Origin: Solea solea | Lineage: Eukaryota > Chordata > Actinopteri > Pleuronectiformes > Soleidae | Reading direction: 5' to 3' | Length of the DNA stretch: 64,000 nucleotides | NCBI RefSeq assembly: GCF_958295425.1 | Contig: NC_081146.1 | Coordinates: 20,469,458-20,533,457 of the forward strand | Shown here: positions 35,735 through 46,508 of the stretch, in pieces | How the letters are laid out: the number at the start of each line of letters is the position of its first letter | Position numbering within the stretch: the stretch's first letter is position 1 | The notes under the pieces: generated by a model | Databases searched by the model: none | The model's input: the letters and a program-made list of their open reading frames with translations, nothing else | Told to the model about the DNA's origin: nothing | Program-made: the position numbers and the translations under genes

Positions 35735-36050
35735 GTGTGTGTATGTGAGGACATTTTGGGCTGGTCCTCTTGTTCTGTCACCCCTAAAAGGCACTGTTGA
35801 GGGTTAAGACTTTGTGTGTGTGTATTTTTATATTTTTTCCTCTTTAGGACTAGTCTTCATGGAGATCAAAACCTGGTTCTACTGAGGCACAACCTTGTTT
35901 CTGAAGAACTGGTTGAGTTTAGGGCTAGGATTCAAATTGTGGTTAGGTTAAGGTGAGAATTAGGCATTAACTGGTGATGGCAATGCATTTAAGTGTCCTT
36001 AAAATTATTGCTGTTTGAACCTCTGTGTACGTGTACGTGTACGTGTGTGC
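35735..36050 (+). repeat. Microsatellite-linked dispersed repeat, copy 1
   Basis: Related to 43205-43500. Shared parts are CTTTAGGAC, AACCTGGTT-like and GAGGC(A)CAACCT, GGGCTA(G/A)GATT, TTAGGCATTAACT, and AGTCCTTAAA near the right end. The family typically sits between GT/GTAC microsatellites, as here (GTGTGTATGTG left, TGTACG repeats at 36025-36048 right). Confidence 0.5.
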
Positions 36051-37248
36051 TCTGCGTCCATGCTTGGTCATGTGCCTCTTGAAAAATGTTTAATCTTAAT
36101 TAGACCAATTTGATTAATAAAAGTGTAATAGTTGAAAGGAAAAAATGCCACATTACTCTATTAGCTTGTTACCCTTGTGGGCTGACCTTCTGCAATCATA
36201 AAATAAATGTAACTCCACTCTTACACATGTGCCACATTTATGCTTGTATGTAACACAATAACAGGATGTAATGAAGCGCAGGTTGTCTCCGTTGGCAAAC
36301 TCTGCTCCCCCATACAAATGGACTGCAGGACTCCATTATGTAAAGTGACTTTGACCCAGCAGGAAACGCTGTAGGTTATATCCTCTGTTTCTCTCCCACA
36401 ACCTGTTTCAAAGTCTTACAGCTCTGTCAGCAGGAAAATCAATCTGCACCTATTCAATCTGCATTTATCAATTAATGACATTGATTTTGTGGATTTAATT
36501 AATGGTGACTGGTGATATTCATGTAGTGATCCACATCAAAAATGAAAATGGTTGGAACTGTTGATCTGTATGTGTGTGTGTGTGTGTGCGGGCTGTGAAT
36601 TTCCATATCTGTGTGTGTTCTTGATGAACGGTGAGGTACATTTTTAACATTAAATAATTAAATAGTCTAATGTCGGCGCAGTGGCTCCTGCTCTTTGCCC
36701 GTGGTCGCAGCCACACTGTGCGAGTCAAGTCACTCAGTTGCGGTTGAGGCTGTTCCTCAACCTCATGCCAGCAGCTGGTGGCAGCATTAATATGCTGAGT
36801 TATTCAAACCCACTGAGCCTTATGTCTTGTATGAAATGATAACTGAGACGTGTACAAAGACGCTTGCATACAGGGTGGGGATGATTTTTTTTTCTGTTTT
36901 TCTGTGAAAGCATCATATGGTGTGGTTGGAAATGTGCTCTGTTGCCAAAGGTGCACACATGAAAATGTACAAGGGGAAATGAAAAATTTCCCTCAGAGCA
37001 GAATAAAATATTCATCAGATTCCTAAAATATGGACATGTGGGCATGGTATAATAAATTCTTTATCTTATCCCTTCATTGAAACACTGAGTGAAGATGTTC
37101 AGATCAATAACACTTAACTTTGTCTGGTTTTCTTACACATATACTATACAATATCAATGGAGGAACACACCAATGCTCACACAGCACAGCTGGAATCACG
37201 AATACACACACAAACACCGCAAGAACACGTCATTCCCAGCAGACTGTG

Positions 37249-37249
<1 letters not shown>
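36051..37249. other. Non-coding stretch with TG microsatellite
   Basis: (TG)9-10 at 36570-36588; otherwise unique AT-rich DNA. No gene recognised. Confidence 0.4.

Positions 37250-37284
<35 letters not shown>
37250..37284 (+). repeat. (CA)17 microsatellite
   Basis: About seventeen uninterrupted CA units. Confidence 0.95.
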
Positions 37285-37285
<1 letters not shown>

Positions 37286-38039
37286 CATCTGCAAAAGGTT
37301 TACCCATTTCAACTTTCTCAATAGCAACAAGTTACAGACTGCCCTCTATTGCTTCCACATGGACTCATAGATCATTCATATATTAGATTCTATTTTTGGC
37401 AGCATTGTAGTAGTAGTGCAGGTCTGTGCCAGCTCCACATTATCCACACCCTCACCTACAGAGTGTGCCTCTGAATTTAAACCCCTGTAACACTGTCATA
37501 AACTTTCACAAAAGCAACTTCAACTATTTTTTTTCCCCACTAGTGAGGGGAAAAAACTTATTCTACAACAGGTCGTGATGAGAGCAGCACGGTTTAGTGG
37601 AAATAAAAAGACACCATGCAGTCAAACCTTAAGGGGCTACATGAGAAGATGAAGTGGCAACTTACCAAATCTCAGGACATGTGGCATCCCATGAGAATAT
37701 CCCACACATTGTAATAGCAGCAGTAGAAGCCTGAAGGTGCACCTGGTTCTCGCACTAAACATCAGCAAGGAGGCAATCTTCATTGTGCTTGAGTGGTGCA
37801 CAGGATTCTTTTTTTTCTTTTTTTTTTAATTCCCTGAATCGGTGTAAATCCCCAGATGTTTGTTCTTTATTTTCTTTCACCCTTTCAACAGTGAACCAGG
37901 GCGACTGCAAGATCACGGCATGATCACCACAGGCGGACTGGCCAACGGTTTCCCCACATCCATTTGACCAAAAAGAAAAAAGAAAAGAAAAAAGGAAAGC
38001 ACTGCGTGTCCAGCTCACTGCGCCAAGAAGAAATAGCCC
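37285..38039. other. Non-coding stretch left of a CpG-rich domain
   Basis: Unique DNA with a T-rich tract at 37807-37829 and an A-rich tract at 37970-37997. CpG density begins to rise after about 37900. Confidence 0.4.
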
Positions 38040-38520
38040 TTCGACTCAGCTGAGGAAGATGATGGAGGAGGTGGTGGTGGAGGAGGTGGTGGGGCATCCA
38101 TGTTAGGCAGGGCAGAGCTTGAAGGAATCCATCTATTGAAAGACACAGGCAGAGATTGGGTGAGAGGGGTGAGGTGGGGAGGGGAGAGCGGAGGTTTGTG
38201 GAGATCCAGCGTGAGTGAAGTGAAAGCGGCGGTGTCGGCAGCCTCAGCAGCCCGAGCTCCTCCTGCTGCACTGCCGCACAGCATCTGACGTCGTGCCAAC
38301 ACTAGTAGTAGGAGAGCGCAGGAACTGGATCGAGCGTGACTCTCGGCTACTGCTGACCACACTTCGCCCTTCTGATCTATAGCGCCTGCCTAAACTGCCT
38401 CCCAATCCCGCTTCCCCGGCCGCCGCACTCTGGTTTCTTTCCCCCCCCCTTCAGTCCGGTTGCCCTCGGTGGCCGTGTCTGGCAGCGGACCGCCGTCGTG
38501 CACAGCGACATACAGTAAAA
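38040..38520. promoter_or_regulatory. CpG-rich promoter-like region
   Basis: GC content and CpG count rise sharply against the AT-rich surroundings (GCGGCGGTGTCGG, CCGGCCGCCGCAC, GGACCGCCGTCGTGC). It holds GGA/GGT triplet repeats at 38053-38095. On the minus strand an open frame from 38362 to 38015 begins with a Leu-rich stretch (CALLLLVLA) that resembles a signal segment and ends in a poly-proline/serine tract followed by a stop; I do not accept it as a gene without support. A minus-strand acceptor-like CTGTGTCTTTCAATAG precedes ATGGATTCC at about 38137. On the plus strand a pyrimidine tract ending in CAG lies at about 38436-38455. Direction is therefore unresolved. Confidence 0.5.
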
Positions 38521-39175
38521 GCCAGTCTCTATTTTTTTGAAGGGATCGCCTGGGTTTGATGGTAGTCACTCAGGCTTGGATTCGCGTGAGGGCTCCGTGA
38601 ACCAAACCTGTCATTGTGCACTCAGCATGATGAATAGCCTCATGCTCGCTGCTGCTATATTTCCGCACTCGCTGGAATTATTACTTTTTTTTTCTTTTTG
38701 TTTCCGACTTTTTTCCTAAAAGTGAAACTCTGTTAAATAGGAAATCCCCAACATCAACGACTTCGTAGCGGTAGATTGTCAGAAGGATGAGGAATACATT
38801 GTATTTAAAATTACGCCTGAAGGTTGAACAATGTCCTCGAATATGTTATATTTACAAATAAATAAATCCACTACGTTTTAACAGCCACGTGGGTTTTACT
38901 CGTCATTTGCATAAGACAGTGTTGAAGCGTTATTATCCCCATGGCATTTGAAGATTTATAGAGAGTTGTCAGTCAAATTATTAGTTGTTAGACAGGAGGG
39001 ACGCCAAGATAATTTAGACATGGAACATATTAAAAAAAAAAAAATGAATGACATCAAATGTCATCTAACAGGAATGAATATAACTTTAAAAAAAATACAT
39101 TAAGACCTCTGTGATATCAAACGTCTTCGCACGGTTTCACATTGTTGGACCATTAAAAAACGAGCGTTTGGAGTT
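38521..39175. other. Stretch between CpG-rich region and RE1 cluster
   Basis: Moderate CpG content up to about 38660, then AT-rich with A-runs. An open frame at 38537-38719 (+) ends LLFFSFCFRLFS, encoded by T-rich DNA; it has no donor site or motif that persuades me. Confidence 0.4.
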
Positions 39176-39196
39176 TTCAGCACCACGGACAGCGAC
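39176..39196 (+). promoter_or_regulatory. RE1/NRSE site 1 (REST binding motif)
   Basis: TTCAGCACCACGGACAG followed by CGAC matches the standard RE1 consensus at all positions except the next-to-last. REST (NRSF) recruits co-repressors to such sites and silences neuronal genes outside neurons. This is the strongest of three sites in 155 bp, all in the same orientation. Confidence 0.85.
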
Positions 39197-39251
39197 TACA
39201 GGCACACGCCATGAACAGCCGCCGTGCTGTAAACAGGGGAATCACTTGTGT

Positions 39252-39272
39252 TTCAGCACCACAGACAGAGCC
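39252..39272 (+). promoter_or_regulatory. RE1/NRSE site 2 (REST binding motif)
   Basis: TTCAGCACCACAGACAG followed by AGCC. It differs from the consensus at the G/A after CAC and one base near the 3' side, both positions that tolerate change. It starts 76 bp after site 1. Confidence 0.8.
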
Positions 39273-39309
39273 TCGACAATATAGCCGCTTTTTTGTGTGT
39301 TAATAATGT

Positions 39310-39330
39310 TTCAGCACCACAGACAGCTCC
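39310..39330 (+). promoter_or_regulatory. RE1/NRSE site 3 (REST binding motif)
   Basis: TTCAGCACCACAGACAG followed by CTCC. The first 17 bases are identical to site 2. It starts 58 bp after site 2. Both half-sites (TTCAGCACC and GGACAG/AGACAG) have canonical spacing. Confidence 0.8.
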
Positions 39331-40326
39331 CCCCTCCCCCTGTTTTTTATTTCTGCCATGAAGCTTCATCTGCTCGGTTACTCCTCAAATTCACTGCTAG
39401 GCCCCTCTGTTTGGACCAAATCCATATGATGACACAACTTACGCACAAAGGTTAAACATTGTTTCAGTATGCTGCTTTTCTCACATCAACATCCACCTTA
39501 CCCAGCTTATCTGTCCATCATATTCAGGAAGCTTAAACGACTGTCTATTGTGCGAGTTTTATGCACAGGTTAAATGTGTGTTGTTGTTGTTATTATTATT
39601 ATTATTAGTAGTATTATTATTATTCAAGTAATTTTCACATAAGTTGTCTACATCTGACATATGCAGTTTACCTTTCTCGCCCCCCCCCCCCCAGTTTTGT
39701 TGTTTTAATTTCACAATATCCACAGATTTCAGAGGTTGACAGCAGTTTCCCTCAGCCAATATGGAACTAATGAAAGAAACGGAAAAATGTCACCCTAGAT
39801 ATGCTTCCCTGTGTGCAGTGACAGGCAGTAATTTAATTCACACAGAGGTCAAAAGAAGAAGTAGCAGCCTTTTAACAAATATTACCAACACAAAGCTTCA
39901 GTTTGGCCAGAAGGGTAATTGAGGAATCTGCAAGTGTTGGCAAGTGAGAATGAAAAAGAAAACGCACAGCTGCAAGTATAGCGCATATATAGTCTTTTTT
40001 ATTATTATTCTTATTCCCAGCTCTTTTTTACAGATAAATCCACAGCTCAGCAAATGCCCCTTTGTGCATTTGAAAGGGGGCTTTTAAACAGACTGAGTCG
40101 AGAGTCCCTCGACCGGGCAAAGCTGTGTGATGATAAAGTTGATTTAAAGCCAATGTGCTCGTCAACTCTGGGATTTAAATGCGCGGCTGGTCTCCGCTGG
40201 TTCCCATGCATGCAGCCCCGGGAACTAGAGTCGTTCTCCCCGGATCATTCATAAAGCGGATCACGAATGGCATTTAACGACCCCCTATAATGTGTTTCAG
40301 ACCCACAACAGAAAAGGCATCAGCCC
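39331..40326. other. Stretch between RE1 cluster and second CpG-rich region
   Basis: Includes (TTG/TTA)n at 39580-39624 and a C run at about 39681-39693. From 40030 to 40310 the sequence is CpG-containing and repeat-free and may be part of the promoter domain. No exon identified. Confidence 0.4.
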
Positions 40327-40361
40327 GAGGAGGAGGAGGAGAAGGGGGGGAGGAGGAGGAA
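40327..40361 (+). repeat. (GGA)n purine tract
   Basis: GGA triplets interrupted by a short G run. The uninterrupted purine strand could form triplex or G-quadruplex structures, and it sits at the edge of the CpG-rich region. Confidence 0.85.
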
Positions 40362-41040
40362 CCCCCCCAAAAAAGAAGGTGACAAGCGTCTCCACATAAA
40401 GGTCGGGCAAAGACACGGGAGGTCACGTCTCTCCTGCGGGTTTTTTTTCAAAAAAACACAAGCCAGAGCCTATTTCTAAGACGTTTTTTTCATTTCCTTG
40501 CGGTCTAATTGTACATGTTGAACGCATCTCTGCGCCTGTGAACTCACGGATAAACTTCAACCTGGCGCGTAACGGTGTTTTCCCTGCGCGTTCTGCCGGT
40601 GAGAAACGACAGGAAAAAAGCTCTTCTCTCGCGCCTGTTCCGATGGATCTAATCTGTTCCTAATAAGACGGAGCTCGACGGGAGAACATGAAACGCGAAT
40701 ACATGCAAAGTTGGAAAGACTGTGCGTACCTTAGGCAGAGCTGGAGCCGGGAAGAGTCACCAGAGCAGCACAAAGAAGTTGATTTGGCCGTGTCGCTTCC
40801 CCTGCACTTGCATCTGGTAGCGCTGCGCTCCGGCCGTAGGGGAGACACGCCTCCTGTCGGACGGCAGGACTCACTGCTTAAAGGAACTGTATGTGGGTGG
40901 GTGGGTGGATGAGTGGGGAGAGGAAGGCACACCGGATGAGCTGGGGACTCACCCGTACAGTCGGCTGCTTCCCCGGCGGAGGAGACTGGATGTCAGCTCG
41001 GACTGAGTTGTATTATTCGGCGGATAGTTAAAAGCCAGTG
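40362..41040 (-). promoter_or_regulatory. CpG-rich promoter-like region with minus-strand first-exon signals
   Basis: GC- and CpG-rich (CCTGGCGCGTAACG, GCGCTGCGCTCCGGCCG, CCCCGGCGGAGGAG). Read on the minus strand it has two good 5' splice sites: CTAAG|GTACGC with the exon ending at 40730, and TACGG|GTGAGT with the exon ending at 40953. Sequence upstream of each on the minus strand has no sustained reading frame, so these would be alternative non-coding first exons of a gene reading leftward through the RE1 sites. Plus-strand transcription is not excluded; such promoters are often bidirectional. Confidence 0.45.
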
Positions 41041-41951
41041 CATGTGTGAGCAGATACAGACTGTCACTGTAATGCAGATCATTAAAACGTGACTGATGTT
41101 CAAATGAGCAACATTTCTTCCACCACTATACCTCCACACATATTTAGTTATAACCATGTCATTAATGTAAGCAAGGTGCAGTGAGATTTGCAGTTTTCAA
41201 CTATATCCTTACAACATACAAAGATAGAGTTAAGAAGTGATTAAAGTAAAGACACAAGTGTTCAGTGGATATCATTTAATTTGCATTTGCAATCATTTAA
41301 GACAAATAAAAAGACTTTGAAACTCCAAGTGTGTTTGTTCACCACGTTTTTGGTAAAGTAGTGGAAGCAAAGAGCAGATCTGGCTCGATACAAACTGTGC
41401 ACACTTTGGGTTCACAGCTTCCCACTGCTTTGGGTTTGATGCATCAAACAAAATGTTGTGCGAGTATATGTGCCAAAAATGTGTCGCACTAAATCCACTC
41501 AAAAACATTTCCATTAGCATGAGAACATTCGCAAAATTGTTACATCCAGAACAATGTTTGTCGGAATAAATTCAAGAAAAGAGCTATTTAAAAAGGGGAA
41601 ACGTCTGCAGAACATGGTGTAAAATGTGTGTCAATTCACAGTTTGGAAGTGAAACAGTTGATGATCATCAAATATCTGTTATCTGTTCACTTCTCTCTCA
41701 GGACCACAGTGTGTGGGCAGCAGCTTGTTTTTTTTTTTTTGCAGTTTTTACAAGTTGTCAAGAGTTATAAAGTTAACAGGAGACACTTAGGTTTTTGTTT
41801 GCTACTTTAAAAAAAAACATACAGTAGATGGTATAAGAACATTTACACTCCCAGTCAGCTCTGAGCATCAGAGATCAGCTGATAAGTTGCATGAAAGATA
41901 CAACACTTAATACCACGACAACTAATGTACATTATACTCTATGCCCCACAG
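41041..41951. other. Non-coding stretch
   Basis: AT-rich, with poly-T at 41728-41740. No gene recognised. Confidence 0.4.
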
Positions 41952-42110
41952 TTATTTCAATTCAATTTATAAAAACTTTATGTGTCCCCAGTGGGCAGTT
42001 CGAAGACATAGAGTTAAAGGACTTCATGTTATAAATAAGAGTCAAAGATTACATAGCATACATACAGGTTTATAGTTTCATGTTGATCCATATTAGACCA
42101 AATTACATTC
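41952..42110 (-). repeat. LINE 3' tail remnant, minus strand
   Basis: TTATTTCAATTCAATTTATAA, AACTTTATGTGTCCCCAGTGG, GCAGTTCGAAGACATAG, is the reverse complement of a fish LINE 3' end (..CCCCTGGGGATAAATAAAGTTTA..TTGAATTGAA). The coding part is not present. Confidence 0.5.
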
Positions 42111-43160
42111 CATCTGTGATCTTCAGTATTTAAAAAAGAAGAAGAAGTAAGAAATGTAAGAAATCTCAGAAATGAAGACAGTTAAAATGTTTCAGTTCAT
42201 GTGTTCCTAAAGCAAAATTGCTTGTGACATTATTAAAAAAAAAAAATAACATTATGTGGGCTGAGAAACTTTGCTGTATTTATCCACCTCTGACTTTCTG
42301 TACTTCTTCATACAGCCTATGTGGTGTATCACACATTCTCATTTATACAATTTCTTAAAAGCAATTTGAACATTTATTTTGAGTAAGTAAAATACAAACA
42401 CAGATCATTCCTTATTATTCCTGATTATTTTTATTTATTTACATAAGTCAGTGAGTTATTGATCACTAAATGTTGATTATTTTTAACAACCCGCAACCTT
42501 ATAGTTTCAGACGCTTAATAGATCCAAGAGTCTGCAGTGAAACACTGAGTGTGTGCAAAATTAAGCACTCTCACTCTTTGGTATTTGAAAGTAAATGCAA
42601 ATACCTTGTCGTGCGTTTTTGCACCAAGATGATTCACCGAATTATATCCGGGAGACACCAGGGGTGAGCAGGATGAACCTGTTCTGTTAAAACTAGTGGA
42701 ACACCCGACTAAGCCTTTATCTTTCAATTTGTTTTGAGAGACGCGCTGATTGACAGTATCTTGACAACAGGTGAGATAATGTCTTTCACTTCTGCAAAAT
42801 CTCGATAGGTCTTAATCTGAAACAATTGGAATCATCGTCCATGCATGACAACGTCTCCTTTCTTCCGAGTCACACCCCCATATAATTAACTTGCAAAGAG
42901 ATGCAGCGCTTTTTATTTTGCTACAGTTCACCGTTCCACATGGATACTGTGTATTCCTCATTGTATTTCAGCATATCAGTCAAAGCAAAAAAAGACAGAA
43001 TCAGAAATAAGAGGAACAAAGTGAGGCCATCAGACAGAAATAGCTGCAACATTATAGAGACTTTAGTGGTGGAGATGCACGTCCCTGCACTGATGGAGGC
43101 CTGATCTTAGGACACAGTGTGGAACTGAAATGAAAGGGAGCTTTGATCACCTCCTCTTCC
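42111..43160. other. Non-coding stretch
   Basis: AT-rich unique DNA, no gene or RNA recognised. Confidence 0.4.
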
Positions 43161-43161
43161 C

Positions 43162-43194
<33 letters not shown>

Positions 43195-43226
43195 CCTCTC
43201 TCTCTGTGTGTGTGTGCATGTGTGTA
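43161..43226 (+). repeat. (CT)n-(TG)n compound microsatellite
   Basis: CT repeats with two CCC interruptions run into TG repeats. It forms the left flank of the dispersed repeat that follows. Confidence 0.9.
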
Positions 43227-43500
43227 CTTGTATTCTTTCCCTCTTTAGGACCTTTTCTGGCATAAAAACAAACCTAGTCAAGGCCAGTAATCTTCAATGA
43301 AGCAGAACCTCATGTAAGAAAAAACTGTTAAAAATGAGGGCTAAGATTTTTAACATTAGGGTTTGGCATTAACTTGTTATAGTTAAGGATATAAGGATAG
43401 AGCTTTGGTTAGTCTGTCCAAATAAACACACGTCAGTGCAGAGTCCTTAAAAGAAAGGCTGCATGAACCTGTGGGTGTCAGTGTATGTGTGTGTGTGGCA
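43227..43500 (+). repeat. Microsatellite-linked dispersed repeat, copy 2
   Basis: TTCCCTCTTTAGGACCTTTTC, TGGCATAAAAACAAACCTAG, TCAAGGCCAGTAATCTTCAA, TGAAGCAGAACCTCATG, GGGTTTGGCATTAACTTG and GTTAAGGATATAAGG follow the order of a family known from fish microsatellite flanks; the relative at 35.74-36.05 kb is more diverged. Ends in TGTGTGTGTGTG. Non-coding. Confidence 0.55.
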
Positions 43501-45137
43501 AAATCCAACAACCTCCACTTTACTCACCCAATCAGCTACAAGGTGGAGTAAGGTAAGTTTCAATTAAATTCATTGTGTAGAACAATGAAATTGCTTTTGT
43601 GACAACCCCAGAGGGGCACTTCAAATCTCAAGGCAAACCTTGATAATAATTTAAAAGCAAAGATCAAATAACTACTCATAGGTACTCATAAGCCAAATGA
43701 ATAAATACAAAACCGAGAACTAAAGCCAAACAGTAGGTGATACTGTTTGTGGAAACATATTGGCAAGTGGAGTGTAACTAACCAGCACTTCTTATCGCGC
43801 TAACCAGCACAGAATATGACTGCACATTGTTCAGCGGCATAAAATATTGCACACATTAACAGTTAATTGCACATCACTGACGTGAGGTCATTTCAGACTG
43901 AGATTTTCTGAGAGTTCTGCAGGTTTATGGCAGCTGTTTTTTTTAAGTCTAACTCTGTTTATTCAGATAAGATCAGAGCTGGTATCACGTCATAATAAGC
44001 GACCATGCTTGACAAACGTGATATACACTGGGTGAATGTTATTCACACTGTTCACTGCGGCAAAACATGGGTGCAGGTTTTTTTCGCACATACTAATCAG
44101 TTTTGCCCCATAGTGACATCTGTAATCATTGTATTATCTGCTCAAACAAGTTAAGTTTTTTTTGTGCTCAAGGACATGGATGAAAGTGAGCCACTGTCTG
44201 CTGCTAAAATCATGTTTGACATAAAGGCATAATCAAATACAGATTCATAAAAATCTTCTGTCTCCATCTTGCCCTATTCCTGTGTCCTTTTCTGTTACGC
44301 CAACTGTCCTCATTTACAAAAATAAATAGGATTTCTCTGTGGTGTTTTTTTTTTTTCTTTCTTTTTTTAACTGATGCACCAATTAGCAACATCATTAAAA
44401 ACAGAAGACTGTTTTTAATGTCATGGCTGATCACACAGTCAGATTGTTACATTTTCTTTTTTGCAGGGTCACTGAAGCCATCGGCTTATCAGTTGCACAA
44501 ATTGGACAGGTCAGTAGTCTGTCTCACATGCAGGAGCTGACGCACACAGACAGACAACCACAATCACAGCCGTTAAGGCAATTTAGAGCAAACGGTTAAC
44601 TTCTGCTGCATGTTGCTGGACTGTGACAGAACACTAGAGCAGCCAGAGAATCCCACACAGGCACAAGGAGGCGACATGTCTTGGCATGCTGGAGTGTTAA
44701 GATTGTCCTTCATCGGAGATAAGGGGCCTAGGCAAGCCCAAAGCCTGACTGAAACACCTGAATTCAATAATTAACAGGTGTGGCCAAATACTAATGTGTG
44801 CGGAATCGTCAGGCAGATTCCAAGCAACTGAGCAACTGGGAGTTGTTTTTTCCTCTTTTTTAGATTCCCCATCCCTATTCCGAAGTAAATTTAAAATAAG
44901 TTAAGCATAAATACTAGAAACTGCGCTCAACCAGGACTGAAAACCACCAAGAAGAGATTCACTAATTGTTTAAAAAAGGGTTCTACGGTCTAGGGAGTTC
45001 TCACATACTGGAAAGGAAGGCTGTTTCACAACTTTTTTATAGGGGGGTGACCGCCTAAAAGGGCCCTGATCTAGGCATTTGCAAGAGTAATTGGTCAGCT
45101 GACCTCAGAGCTGAGGGCGAGGCTGTAACTGTGACTT
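43501..45137. other. Non-coding stretch
   Basis: AT-rich with T-runs near 44345-44367. No gene recognised. A short minus-strand frame (44210-44434) is lysine-rich only because of the T-run. Confidence 0.4.
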
Positions 45138-45689
45138 TTAAACTCCACACCGAGCGTATACAACATGTTTGCTTTACCGTAATTATGCGACGGTTTGTGC
45201 TTTCGGAAAAATTCCAACAGTTTCTGAAAAGCTGAGAAGTTGCACGTCAAAGCCAACGTGTGGTTATTACTGTTATTTCACTCGTGGAAGACGGTGAGTC
45301 AGCGTCTTCCAGAGAGAGGAGAGTTGGAACAACACCTGTAAATAGTTACAATTTCTTTGGCCTGTTTTTGGACATAAGAACTCACACAAATGTTATTTTA
45401 AATATGTTTTATAATGTTCAAATTTTTAACACGTAAAATCTGGTGCTCATGTACAACTACAGTGTTTTCCTTAGATAAAACTTAGTTTTTCTTCATTTTA
45501 AATCGTTAATTCACTATTTTAACAAGCAGTAAATTGTAAATAACTGCCAGATACTGAAAATTATTCTGGAAAAGTGGACAAAAGCACTTAGCTACAGGAC
45601 TTGTTCTGGCCCTTTTATGGTTAAAATAAGCAAAAAAAAAAAAAAAAAGTCCAGACTGACATTTTGAGGCTTAGGTGTTTAAGGGTTAA
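45138..45689 (+). mobile_element. TTAA-flanked MITE (piggyBac-type), longest copy
   Basis: Bounded by TTAA at 45138-45141 and 45686-45689. The left end is TTAA + ACTCCACACCGAGCG; the right end is GAGGCTTAGGTGTTTAAGGG + TTAA, whose reverse complement begins CCCTTAAACACCTAAGCC. Internal landmarks are CAGTTTCTGAAAAGCTGAGA, AGTTGCACGTCAAAGCCAA, GGCCTGTTTTTGGACATAAG, TTATTCTGGAAAAGTGGACA and TATGGTTAAAATAAGC, then a 17-A run. At 552 bp it has no transposase frame. Homologous but shorter copies lie at 21.84 kb and (inverted) 31.60 kb. Confidence 0.75.
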
Positions 45690-46290
45690 CAAATAAATAT
45701 TTGATTATTATCTATTATTATATGTGAGGTGTGGCTGTGTACAATGCTCACACATAGACAAAATGCAAACCGGACACAAAGACACAAAGAAAATACACTG
45801 AAAGCTGCTTAAAGAATATATTTAGTTATAATCTTTGTTACTAAGATGTATTTCCTGTCAGATCCAATGAGTGCTTGCTCTGTGACATCATCTCACAGTC
45901 TCACAGGATTTAACAAAAAAAGAATATGGGAGAAACATTTCCAGTATCCCACAACACTTTATCCAATCAGGAGCCGGAACACTGGGGCCTCTCTTCTCGT
46001 GAGGTTTGTCAGTGAATTAATGGCCACCATTCACATTCATGAGGTGATGTCGGGAGGACTGATGAGAAGCAGCAATCGACAGGATGTGCCAAAAATGACA
46101 TTACTGACCAAAGCTTCAAACACTGTGGTAGAAAGGATGGCTCGCACGTTGGCTTACATTGATTGTTAAATACTCTGCGCTGAGCCTGGAACACCAGATC
46201 ACACTCAATCTTTGAAATGCTCTGCCCATATTAACACCATTACATCTCGGGTCCATCTCGCCTTTCTTTCCGCGCTTGCTTTGCAATGAA
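45690..46290. other. Non-coding stretch
   Basis: Unique DNA. A 107-codon frame at 45846-46169 (+) has no motif or splice context that supports a gene. Confidence 0.4.
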
Positions 46291-46508
46291 GGCAGCTGTT
46301 GCCAATGTTGGAGCGGTGACCTTTCAACTGAAGGTCATGTTTACAAAGCTTTTTTAGAAGAACAGCCTCCTGTCATGGGCCACATTTCACATGAGTGAGA
46401 GTGTAGAGGAGGCACACGTTTGTTCTCTTTTAGGTCACTCGATTTACAGTAGTTGGGAGATTATTATGGGATACTGCCAAGACTATTCGTCCTACCCCAG
46501 CTTTAACC
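46291..46508 (+). repeat. Copy 3 of an unnamed dispersed unit
   Basis: Collinear with the unit at 25113-25380: GGCAGCTGTTGCCAATGTTGG, CCTGTCATGGGCCACATTTC, TTAGGTCACTCGATTTACAG, TTATTATGGGATACTG and TACCCCAGCTTTAACC occur in the same order and at similar spacing. It has no reading frame of interest. Confidence 0.5.

Noticed and set aside
38015..38362. 115-codon minus frame with signal-like start and poly-proline end
   Set aside because: The hydrophobic start and proline tract come from CpG-rich DNA and a GGT/GGA repeat; no downstream exon or conserved motif supports it as a protein. Kept only as context for the promoter call.
45846..46169. 107-codon plus-strand open frame
   Set aside because: No recognisable motif, no splice sites of quality, and unique AT-rich surroundings.
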